A stretch of DNA of 64,000 nucleotides. It comes from Prunella strophiata (taxonomy: Eukaryota > Chordata > Aves > Passeriformes > Prunellidae). The stretch spans positions 1,484,001 to 1,548,000 of the forward strand of contig JAZBQD010000022.1 of assembly GCA_036583965.1 (NCBI GenBank). The letters are read 5' to 3'. Of the stretch, positions 26,440-37,257 are shown in pieces. How positions within the stretch are numbered: the first letter of the stretch is position 1; every line of letters starts with the position of its first letter. The notes under the pieces are model-generated. The model did no database searches, was not told the origin of the DNA, and saw only the letters and a list, made by a program, of their open reading frames with translations. Both the position numbers and the translations under genes were made by a program.

Positions 26440-26537
26440 CGCAGCCCACGCTCGGCGCTGCGGAGCCGGAGGAGCCGGACGGGGCCGCGGAGCCGGGACG
26501 GGGCCGCGGGGCAGCGCCGGGGCCGGCGCCGAGCGGG
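26440..26537 (+). other. STRBP: Candidate non-coding first exon of STRBP
   Basis: GC-rich sequence ends at GCGGG followed by the strong donor GTGAGG (from 26538). With the E-box upstream, this is the best-looking first exon in the island, and it would splice to the acceptor at 48,393. The 5' limit given is nominal. An alternative donor is CCAG followed by GTGCGG (from 26996). Neither choice affects the protein, because the start codon lies in the next exon. Confidence 0.35.
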
Positions 26538-26541
26538 GTGA

Positions 26542-26570
26542 GGCGGGCGGGCGGGCGGGCGGGCGGGCGG
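26542..26570. repeat. Second (GGGC)n tract, 29 bp
   Basis: A short pure run of the same tetranucleotide as the 1,500-bp tract, immediately after the candidate first-exon donor. Confidence 0.95.
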
Positions 26571-26595
26571 CGGGAGGGGTCGGGGCGGCGGGGCC

Positions 26596-26812
26596 GGCGG
26601 GCGGGCGGGCGGGCGGGCGGGCGGGCGGGCGGGCGGGCGGGCGGGCGGGCGGGCGGGCGGGCGGGCGGGCGGGCGGGCGGGCGGGCGGGCGGGCGGGCGG
26701 GCGGGCGGGCGGGCGGGCGGGCGGGCGGGCGGGCGGGCGGGCGGGCGGGCGGGCGGGCGGGCGGGCGGGCGGGCGGGCGGGCGGGCGGGCGGGCGGGCGG
26801 GCGGGCGGGCGG
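26596..26812. repeat. Third (GGGC)n tract, 217 bp
   Basis: About 54 uninterrupted units of GGGC in the same orientation as the two tracts to the left. If the first exon ends near 26537 this tract is at the start of intron 1 and would be transcribed as a G-rich RNA. Confidence 0.97.
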
Positions 26813-26871
26813 CGGGGAGGGGTGCGGGGCTCGGCGGCGCCGTGCGCGGGCGGCCGCCCCTCCGCCGGCCG

Positions 26872-26945
26872 CGGGGCGCGTTACCTGCCCGCGGGGCGCG
26901 CACCTGTCGGCGGGGCGCGTTACCTGCCCGCGGGGCGCGCAGGTG
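26872..26945. repeat. 39-bp tandem duplication in the CpG island
   Basis: CGGGGCGCGTTACCTGCCCG begins at 26872 and again at 26911, identical over about 31 bp. The copies end in CACCTG and CAGGTG respectively, reverse complements of each other and both E-box-like. This may be a duplicated transcription-factor site. Confidence 0.85.
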
Positions 26946-29077
26946 GCGGCGGGGCCGGGGCGCTGCGCGCGGCGGCCCCGGGCGGTCCCGGCCAGGTGCG
27001 GGCTGGGCGGCTCCCGCCGGGGCTCGGGGCTCGGCCCCAAGTTCGCTCCGGCGCGGTCGGTGCAGCGCCCTCCGCGCCCCGGCCCCGCGGGGCAGCCGAG
27101 TCCCTCCGGGCCCCGGGCAGGCTCCTGGCTCCGAGCACACTCATCAGTGTTATGGTCCACGGTTTGTTTGGGTTTTTCCTCCTCTTTCATTCTGTATTTG
27201 CTTTGCACTGGATTTTGTAATCATTAACCCGCTATCCCTTCTGGAAGTGAGAGCGTGAAAGGAATAACCAGGGAGTCACATGCCTGCCACTGAGTAGAGC
27301 AAAACTTGAGTTTTGAGTCAAAGTGGAAATATGCATTATCTGGCTAAATGTCTTATTATTTATTTACATGGCTCTGAAAATGGTGCCTTGTGATTTACAG
27401 AAAGAAGGGAGTGAGCATTCCAAGCAGCTCCTGTACAGCGTATGGCAGAAGAGAAAATTTATTATGTGGGGGGTCCTAGATAGATTGGAATTAATTATTT
27501 TCTGTATCTGTGTCCTCTAGTTTGTTAACAGTTTTTAAAAGTTTTATTGTACTTTGTTGTGAAAACTCAGGCTAGGTGTGGTTAAAGCGAAGAAAGATTT
27601 AAGTGGGCATTACTGTGAAGAATATCACATATTTCAGATGTACAGTTCCAAAAAATGTTTATGAAACTGTAAGTTAATTAAAATAGCTGGGCTATTTAAC
27701 TTAAATTAAAATACTTGTGTTCTAGCAAACATTTGAAGCCTGGCCTTCTAGGGTAAAGACAGAAAATTAAAATAATTTCCTCCATTCATGCAGAATACTT
27801 TAACATCTTTAAAAAGAATGGAGAAGAAAGGACTGTTTGCAAACTTGGTCTAGTTTTCTTTGATTTTTAAAGACATGGTAACCATTTTTGAGAGCCAAAG
27901 GAAGCAGCCGTGGTGGCAGAGAGGAAGGAAGGAAGGAGCATGGAGCAGTGCTGGCTGCTGCAGGGGAGGCCTTAGAATGAAACTTTTGGAATGGGAAGCG
28001 AGGAAGGCCTGGCAGTGTCTCTGGAGAGGTTGCATTGCTGTGCTCCTGTGTTTGCTCAAGGTCGTTGTTCTCTCTCTGAAGACCAAAAGTGTTTTCCAAG
28101 AATTTAACGAGCCCACCTCTTCCATGGAAGGTGTGCAAGCTGGGTTGTAGTTATTTCCTGCCAGTGCAGAGAGGAAAGAGAAATCTGTGTCAGGAGACTG
28201 CAGCTGGCTGTAGCTTCTACCAAATTCCTGGTCGTTTTTAGGAAGTTAGACTTGTCTCTAGGAAGTTCTTGGCATGTATCACTTTCTTCTGTCTGGAGCT
28301 TTCCAACCATTTCCCTTTGCTTCGTGTTGTGTAGAATGCTGGGAGAGATGTGGAGAAGAGAGGGTAGGATTGCTAACAGTGAGGGTTTAATGTTGTCAGT
28401 GCTCTGTTCCTCAGAATCTCATCAGTGATGGTGCCAGTCTAGTGCTGCTTTGGCATGTGTGCTTCAAAGAGAATCTTTAGTCTTGCGAGTTGGGTTAGTC
28501 CTGGTTTTATAAAGGGCTTGCTTTGCACGGGCTGTTCACCCAGACTTGTCGTTTCTCCTGAGCTATTGGCAGTATTTTTCATCTCTGCACAAAGATGCTG
28601 ATAAGTGCTAGTTCTAGCTCTGTGTGGTTGACAGGCCAAATACAAGGTGGAAATCTAGGACTTGATTTCTTGTTGAACTGGAGAAAGATTCCACATAGAA
28701 ATACCTGTGTGCTGGGGAGCCCCAGGGGTAACTGGTGTCAGTGTTGCTGAGGAAGTGACCAAACCCGGCTTTGTGGCTTGTCCTAGAAGGAATTTCAGAC
28801 ACAGCTGATTTCAAAACAAAGGCTCAAGTAAATGAGAGGACAGTAAGTAGCTGAAAAGGTACAACAGAAAATGGCATAAGGCAAGCCATGACAGACCTAG
28901 ACATGGGAGAAGTAGTTTAAACTGTGGTGGTATGTGGCTTTTGGTAACTCTTGTTTCTGACTTGTATGCAGTTTTTCCATGGATGTTCATTCGGAATGCA
29001 ATGCTTAAGGTTGCAGAGCTCTCTTCTTTTGAAGCCCCTCTGTTAATGTTCCTCAAAAGCCTGTGGGTGGACTGAGA

Positions 29078-29092
29078 TTTTTTTTTTTTTTT
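29078..29092. repeat. Poly-T run
   Basis: Fifteen T residues on + (poly-A on -). No retroposed gene body is recognisable beside it. Confidence 0.85.
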
Positions 29093-32000
29093 AACTGTGA
29101 AATCTTGTTTGGAAATAAAAAAAATGTAAAAGAAAAGTAGTCTAAGAAGCTGCTTCATGTTGTGAAAAACCTCACTGTAGAATCATAAAAGCTGCAGTTT
29201 TTCCACATTGCTTTGTAGCTTGGCATGTAAATAGAGCCCTTTGAAGAGCACATCCATGGCTGGAAAGGGGGAGTGGGAAAGGCTCTGGCTGGTTACCAAG
29301 CTTCTGAGTGTGTGAACAGCCACTGTGAACATGCTTGGTGAAGTGTCTGTTAAAACGTGGAACTCTGTCCTGGGCTGGGGTGAGGTACGTGCACCGAGAG
29401 GTGGCCAGTGTGTCAAAGTATCAGTATGGGAAGAGTAGAACGCTGCAGTTTGTGTATTTACAGACTGGGCTGGGTAAGGGGAGTGAGCGCTCGGGGCAGG
29501 TGGGAGGGAGGTGCTGGGATGATCTGGCTGCTGAGGGAGATGCTGGGGGGATGAGGATGCAGAGGGTCAGTCTGCACCTCTCTGGGCTCACCTCCAGCTC
29601 TTGGTGAGTTTGGGTTTATGGTGTCTCTCACCATGCCAACTTCAGCCTTTGGGGGTCTGTGCCTTACTTTGCACTGGGCTGGGGAGGGTGAGGACTTTTC
29701 TGAGCAGCCACACGAGGAGCACTTGGCTGGGGTGGTGTCCTGGATTTGCTGTAGCCCAGCAGCATTGGCAAGTGAAGATTGCTTTGCTGCTGAATATGCT
29801 GCAGTGAGGAAATCAAAAGGAAAATTCCTGTTTAAAGCAGTATGAAAAAACTGTTAAGAGATTTAAAGAACAGAAAAATACAAGTCTCAAACCCTTGTGT
29901 AGAAACCACAGTTTGACTGCGTTTGTTGTAGTTGTGGCGTGATTTGATAAACAGAAACTTTGTACTTGATATTTATGGAAGGAGAAACCTTACCTGAAAG
30001 GCATTGCTGGTATCTTTTGTTAAAAGCAATAATTGATATAAGCTACAAGGCCAAAGACAGTATTTTTTCCAGTTGTATTTCTGCAGTTCTTGGCACTTGT
30101 GTAGTTTTTCTTTCTTATGTGCAAGTTTTTCACTGAGCACTGATGACAGAAAACAGTGTCACAGTTCGTGTCAGTGTCAGCTCACAGAGGGACAGTGTTT
30201 CTATTTAACTTCTTTGAAAACCTCAATTCATGTCCCTTAACAAAAAACCTGCAGAGAATTCTTACGAATGATATGAGCAAGTAAACATCTTGCACTCTGG
30301 ATTTTTAAACTTTATTTAGTAGCTAAATTACCTTATGTTTCTGGTCCTCTTACTGTAGTCATCATGGAATAGGAGGGGACAGAATTCTTGGAGTCCACCT
30401 CACGTTGGTGTGCTGCCTTGTGCTCCTAGCTCTGCTGTGCAATGCACATCCTGACCTTTCTGCTAATTTCCTGTGTGGTGTCAGAATGTGGATGAGGTGC
30501 TCACTATAGGGGAGGCCCCAGAACAAAATCAGGGTATGTCATTTGTTCTGCTGTTTGTGAAGGGTATGTAAAGTATGGCCCTGGGCTGCTCTGTCCCTCC
30601 CCTGCTGCTAAACCCAAGAACTCTGGGACTAACCCAAGGCTGGATTTTGTGTGCAGCTGAGCCAGGCTGCTGTTTCTCTGGGCCACCTGCACATCTGCCC
30701 ATTGGCTTTCTCCAGTAATAAAGACCAGGGATTAATTAGTAAACCCCATGCCCTTGTGGTCTTAGGTCGTTGATTTTTCTCTAACTATGCAAAATTTTAT
30801 AAGTCTTCTGTAGCAAAATATTGCCATAAGCTGCTAGTAACTGAAAGGTGTAAGTGGATGTTGAAGAGGAATAATCTTATGAAATCCATTTTAGGGATCT
30901 TTTGGATTGTGGAAACTTGAGTGATCCTACCACATGTGTTGATTTACATTAGTTCCCTTATGTTGTGGTTTGGCGTGCTATTTAAGAGCCCTAAGATGCT
31001 CCTGGTGATTGACATAACAAAATGTAAATTACATGCTGCTTTCCTAAGGTCTAATTTATCTGTCGTAAGGTTTGTGTACCAACAGTACTGAGCTCTTCTT
31101 ACAATAATGTTTCTCTTTCATGTAATGCCTACACAGGGGAATTAAATTACCCTTAATTGTATGCTTAAAAAGAAAATAAAATTGGGGTGTGTATGGCTAT
31201 GCCAGTAAATTAAATTTTGCTGCTTCTTGTTCTTTTTGTGCATTTAGTTTAAATTGTCTTTATTGAAAAATTTTATGTTTGAATATCTGGTTGGGAAAAA
31301 GAGTCTTACTCGTGGGTAGCTGTGAGATGTCACAAAACTTGAAGAAATCTTATGAACACGAATTCATTTAGATTTGAAAGCAGAACTTGGCATTTGGCTT
31401 GGCAGTAAATGAACTCAATGGTGAGAAACTGGTGTTGCCCCATAGAAATTGCCCTCTGGTAGGAGCAGAAAAGGGCAGGCTGAGTTTAGGGACCTTTGTA
31501 CTTCTCTCTTTTTCCTCTGATTCTTGTGAGGGAAGACACTTTGAACACATTTCTTGTTTTACTTGCATCACAGCAGATTGGAGTGTTGGCACAGCGTCTT
31601 TAGTGTTGGGCCCTCAAGAGTCTTTAGAATTCCCTGAGACACGGGGATGAGGTTCCATGGGGGAAATGCTCCTCCAGAGCTATTGGGCTGAGTTGATAAT
31701 GACCCTAAAGCAAATGGTCCCTAATCCCAGTTCTCAGCTGGCAGGATCTGCCCTTGGAAAGGCCAGCACAGCCCATGGGGGTGTGGGAAGCCCAGCCCCA
31801 CAACCTCTGTGCAGCTGCTTTGTGCTTCCAGAAAGAGCTTTGGCAAAACACTCCCTGGAGAGGCTGAGGAGGCTGGGGCTGTGGCAGGAGCTTTTTGGGC
31901 ACACAGCAGCTGATCCTTCCCAGCAACATTTTGTCCAAAAATGGTTTACCATAGTTCCACTGACATGTGAAATTAATACATCTTTTTTAGTCTATATTTT

Positions 32001-35000
32001 GCAGGGGTCCCATAACAGGACTGTGGTTAAGTCATGGTTGATCTTGAAGGAGGCATAAAATTTTCTTCACTTGTTGCAGGGCTTTTTATTTTTATTTTTT
32101 TTTGAGGACATAGCAGCCAAAGCATGGGTCCCCATTTAACCCTCTCCACAAACATGGTATCTTTCTTCATACCGTGAACTAACATGAAATCATAAACTCG
32201 CTAAAGAAACTATACAAACTTCAGCAAGGAAACAAGCTGCACTCCACTGAATTTAGTTGCCATTGTTGAAATAGGTGACATTTTAAAACTGCCAGCTGGT
32301 GTATACCTGAGTAAAGGTGTTTGATTGACAAGGTCTTTTTACAGCCTGCTTAGCAGGACACTGACCAGCTGGACAAACACACGACATGGATACTACATGT
32401 CAGGAGAGTATGAATAGATCCATTCAACAAACAAATTAAAACTTGTATTAAAAAAGAAAATAAAAAGCATTTGAGTTAGCTGCCCCATGGCAGTCAGCTG
32501 GTCCAGAGCAGGAGCATGATCATCAAGGGTCCAATGGTGGCACTTTGTGTGGGGAAGGTCCATAGGACTGGGCTGCAGGTGGTTTTGTTAACCACAAAAC
32601 AAATCACATCCGTGAATGTGGAAGTGCTGACTAAGGTGTGCTAAGGTTTGATCAGTTTTGAAGCTGAATGCTCATAACAGCCATTTATGTGGAGTTCATT
32701 CCCTGGCTGTGGTGGGAGTGGTGGCAGTGGCCCAACCTGCTGTGGCTGGTTTTCCCAGCTGAGGGAGCTGTGTGATGTTCTGACAGGTGTGACTGATACT
32801 GGGGCTGGCTGAAAACACCCATTTTCCAGTATGAAGGCAAGGAGACAGATTAGTAATTTATTCCTATTTTTGATACAGCTGTGCTGAAAGGGGCAGCTCT
32901 TTGCATATGGAAGCTTGTTCTTTTTCTCCAGGTATGGGGGCTGAGTTTGCTCTGTGACCCTCCTGATACTGTTCTACTTCTCTTCTCTGCCTGCTTGCTG
33001 ATGTGTATGTCTGCCTGTATGTCTGATGTGAGAATCTGGGGGGATTTGCTTTAATGGAAAAGACTCTGGAATAGAAGGGGAAGCTGTGGGTGTACAGCCT
33101 GTGACTCCAGGGAGTGAAGTACTGGAGAGCAGACACAGCCACTGGAAAGCTGAGGGCTGTGGTATGATGGAACAAACAGCAAACATGGGTCTTTAAGTAG
33201 GGTACTTGATGGGATTTCAAGGAAACAGATACAGAAACTCAAAACATTTGGATTCTTACTCTCTGATTGGGATTGCTCTTCCGATCCCAATCTCTTCCCC
33301 TTTACTCTGATAGCTGGTATAGCTCAACAGAAGATAAGGGGAAAGCATAAATGTCCAAGAACTGATTTCTCCCCACCTGTGCTTTGAAGGATGCCTTTTC
33401 CATTTCACAGGTTCTCAGTGACTGTCACCTTTTCAGAGAGCTAAAATTGTTTGGTGAGCAGTTATTCCATGTCCTAATGCTTCATGATCTCTTGATTTGA
33501 TGGCTAGGTAATTGGACTTGGCAAATAGATTAGGGCTTCTTTGGTTACCCAGTCATGCTCTCCAAGTCTTCAATCATGCAGAGACTTAATCTGTTCCTTT
33601 AAAGTGCTCAGCTGTGCCATTTGGGTGACCTTAAAGAGCATCACCGGGGCTGAACTGCAGCGTGTGGTACACGGGGATGGGGCATAGGAGAGCTGGGAGC
33701 ACTGCTTCCAAAACTGGGAATGGGGAAAACTCTTCAACAGCAGGCACTGAGCAACACTGTGTTCCAGTCAACGTCTGGCAATTAACCTGCAAGTATTGAT
33801 TAGGGCAGCATTTGGCCCCTTTTCAGGTTCTGCCACTGCTTACCACACAATTTCATTTCTTCGTGTCTGAAGTTCCCCCTATAAAGATCTGAAATGTTTT
33901 CCTGTCTCACAAAAACTGTTATTTTAAAACCAGTAATAAATGTACTCTGGTAAATATGGTGACAAGTGTTCTAGAAAAGCCAGGAAGAAAGGCAAATACT
34001 GGGAAAAGGGCGGGGAGACAAAACTGATAACTTCTTTGCTTCTGGTGGGTGAGGGTGAAATTGGTGACTGCCAAAAATATGAGCTCAGAGAAGTAGCTTG
34101 TTCTGCTCTGAGCCCACATCTGTACACACCTCCTCATCTCTACAGATGGCCAGAAGGCTGAAGAGAGAACACAGTTGTCTAAATTTGTGTAAGAGAAAAG
34201 AATCATGACTCCCACCTTGGAGGCACATAAGAACCTCCTGTAACTGGGGGGGTTTTGACAATTTAAAAAATTTGGTTGAATTTTCAGTCTTAGCAAATTT
34301 TGTAGAACCTGACACTGTTCATAGTTGCTAAATAAATAGCCTCTAATATTTTAATTTGTGTTAAAAGATGGTTGTCTGGAACAGCAGTCTTTATTCCTTC
34401 AAAACTGGCCTGCTAAGGAATATATTTGATCTAGAAGTCATCTTTGCATGCTTATATTTTAGCAACTTATAAGATGCTTTTCCACTTAAGATTTCATAGT
34501 TCTTCATATTTTAGAAATAACAACTGTCACAGTCACAATAGTGACGGTGCTGTTTGGATAAATCATGATAAAAGGCATGAAGATAAAACCAAAATATTTT
34601 TGCTTTCATGTTTCTTTTCTCCTACCATTAGTGTGGGAATGAGATTGTCTTTTACACTGAATATATTCATATGGTCTGCTTTATCTTTTGGGGAATTCAG
34701 TAATTTTCCTTTCGCTGGCTCAGGAGATAAAGGAGATTTTTTAAAGCAGGTAGTTGGGAGTCAGTACTATATAAGTAGTGATCTCTTGACCAAAAACCTG
34801 GTTTTGTGGATGTGGCCTTATGTAATAAACTAACAGAAGAGATCAGTTTACAAAGTGCATCTTTGACAGCTCTCTGATCAAGCCCATTCTGTGCAGAGGG
34901 GTTGAATACTGAATGTGCCTGAGTTGTGACTGTAGATACTGTTCCCTTCCACCCCAAACACTGAGGAGCCTGAAACTGGAAACCTCCTGACCCTTTTGAA

Positions 35001-36288
35001 AACAAACGAGCAATTTTGTTTAACTTCTTGCTGCGGGTCAGGAGCCTGAGCTTCATGCCAAGTTTGTGTGATCCAAAGTAACACTGCAGACTTATGGAAA
35101 ACCTCCTGCAATATGGAACTGATGAAGCTGTGACTGTTGAGGTGCTGTGGATTTATTACAGCAGATTCTTAAAAAGGGAATAAGAGATGTCCTGCTCTAA
35201 ACATTCTTCAGTAAATGACAGTTCTTAGGTGAGAACTTACTAAGTGTATAGGATGAAATATTTTGTGTTCCTTAATATGGCTTCTACATTAGTGTTAACA
35301 TAGCCACGTTACAAATGGATCTGCTCTTTCTGTGCAGTTGGGTGGTAGCTGGCCTCTGTTTTGGTTCCCCTTGAGATGCTTCCAAGTGTGCTTTTAGTGG
35401 TGCAGCAGCAGCCCAGTGCCACTGTCATAACAGCATTCCACCCTCTGTGAGGAGTTGCAGCAGCACCTCACATGGATGCATTGGTCTCTCCCTTGCAGGA
35501 TGAGGACACTCATCCTTCCAGCACTGTGTCTACAAAACTTTCTCTGGTGGACTGTTCCATGAAGCTTTGAAGGGGAGTAAGTGTGCTGAAAGACTATTAA
35601 GGGGAAAGAGGATTCAGAAGCATTTGCAGAGAAATGGGCAACTCTGGAGTTGAACTGAGCTGACTGGGATCGATGGATTGCCCAGGGAGGCAGAGGGAGT
35701 CCAGGGGAAACTGTCAAATATTTCTTCTGGAGTATCCATTTACGGATGCTTCTGCAGCTACTGCAGGGTTTGAATATCATTGAACTGGTGCTTCTGCAGT
35801 TGCTGTAGAAACTGTTGGCTCAGGCTGTCTCCTTGCAGCTCTCCTTCAGAGGAAGGACTGCTCAGGGAGAGCTTGGCTGGGCATGGGACTCGCTGGTACG
35901 TTCCCTGTTTCTTTCACACTGTGATCTGCAATCTTTATTTTAATACAAGTCCCTTGGCTAGCTTTTCTGTTGCTTATAAATGTTTGATCTGTATGTGGTA
36001 CTCGCAGTAAAGGAGTCCTCTTGTGCCAGAAGAACAAAGACTTGCTTTCTGTTGGTGCTGGGCACCACTGATTTGCAGTAGCTGCCTGGTTTTAGTGCCA
36101 GTTTTAGCAGGTGCACCTTGTCTCAATGAGTTCTCTTTGCCCTCATCACACAGCACAGTAGCAAGTCTCATGCACATTCTATAGAAGACTGAATTTTGGC
36201 AGAGAGCTGAGGAGTTCAGGATTTACTGTACTTCCCCTCTCCTTTCTTTCCCTTGCTCTGCTTTCATTATCTGCTCCTCTTGTTACAG

Positions 36289-36384
36289 TTGGACTGGGTG
36301 ATCGATGTAGCTGACAATATTCTAACAAAGTTTGAAATATCTCCTGAAAAGATCAAAGTAGCCATCCAGAAAGAACTCATGGGA
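36289..36384 (+). other. Exon-like segment of unknown identity
   Basis: A long pyrimidine-rich tract ends in GTTACAG at 36288, a strong-looking splice acceptor. It is followed by about 32 codons of open frame with coding-like composition (LDWVIDVADNILTKF, then EISPEKIKVAIQKELM), rich in charged and aliphatic residues. I do not recognise the protein, and I see no good GT donor at its end, so it is not a complete internal exon as written. The first bases (TTGGACTGGGTGATC) also resemble the 3' end of avian CR1 retroposons, which is an alternative explanation. It could be a decayed exon, an alternative terminal exon, or chance. Confidence 0.2.
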
Positions 36385-37230
36385 GTTATAAACTGCTGTT
36401 GGATGGCTGGAGCTCAATGTGGAGCAGTCCAAAGGGATCCTGTTTGAGGGGTGTGGTTTGGGTGCACTCCTGGCCATGTGGGAGTCCCCAGTGGTATTTC
36501 TGGTTTGTAAGAGAGATGCTCTCAGACCCTCTCCATCCTTTACATCTAATTTTGGGTGTTTTGGATGCTCACTCAGTATCTAATATGAAAGCTGGGTTTT
36601 TTTAAGAGAGAGGGAAGAAACTCCCTAATCCTCCACAGCCTGCTCCCATATCAGTTGGAGCTTTAGAAAAGTGGCAAAGAGAGCCTTTGGGTTTTTTCTT
36701 CAAAGCCAGCAATGTGCTAGAATGTGGTGTGCAGGGTGCTGAGGAGCTGCCTGCAAAGCTTCCCCTTGTCTTGCACAATGGCTCAGGTCCCTCGATGGTG
36801 TTCTGAGGTGTTCTTGGTTTTTGGCTTCTGTTCTTCCTGAGAACAGCCTGTGTGTGTCCTGCTGCCTGACAAAAGAGAGGCTCCATTGGCCTCTTTTGAA
36901 AAAGACACAAGGTTCCTGAGTCCTCATCAGTTTGACTTTCAAAAGAGCACAGTGCTCAAAAAATTTGATGCCTGAAAGTAGGACAGATTGTGAATTAGGT
37001 TCCTGAGTTTAATCATACCATATTCAGATACTGAATTGCTAATCTGACTCTCATGAATGGACAGGTAATTGTTGTCAAGCCTTTCCTGGGATAGTTTGCC
37101 AAGCTGACCTGTGAGGAACCCATGATCCTGCAAGAGAGATTGAATAACAAAAGCAGCCAGGAATGCAGTGTCTGTTCAAATTAAACTAATGAAGCCTAAG
37201 GAGGTGGAAAGCTAGAAAGAGGAAGAACAT

Positions 37231-37257
37231 GCTACACACATGCTTGGTGTGTGTAGC
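37231..37257. repeat. Perfect 10-bp inverted repeat, 7-nt loop
   Basis: GCTACACACA (37231-37240) and TGTGTGTAGC (37248-37257) are exact reverse complements around the loop TGCTTGG. In the presumed STRBP intron 1 transcript this would form a stable small hairpin. It is too short to be a typical microRNA precursor. Confidence 0.75.

Larger units (their letters stand above)
26222..27140 (+). promoter_or_regulatory. STRBP: CpG island, presumed STRBP promoter and first exon region
   Basis: Very high GC and CpG density between and after the (GGGC)n tracts, about 21 kb upstream of the first internal STRBP exon and in the right orientation, make this the likely promoter. A palindromic E-box (CACGTG, 26434-26439, within GTCACGTG) sits just upstream of the best candidate first exon. 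No TATA box is visible, as expected for a CpG-island promoter of a widely expressed gene. Several GTG-type donors occur (26538, 26996), so more than one first exon may be used. The transcription start itself cannot be fixed from sequence. Confidence 0.75.

Noticed and set aside
24652..27220. Frames of 594 codons (-) and about 849 codons (+, two frames) as giant Ala-Arg-Pro-Pro or Gly-Gly-Arg-Ala proteins
   Set aside because: A period-4 GGGC repeat contains no stop triplet in any frame, so openness is automatic. All frames are equally open and the non-repeat ends show no conserved protein.
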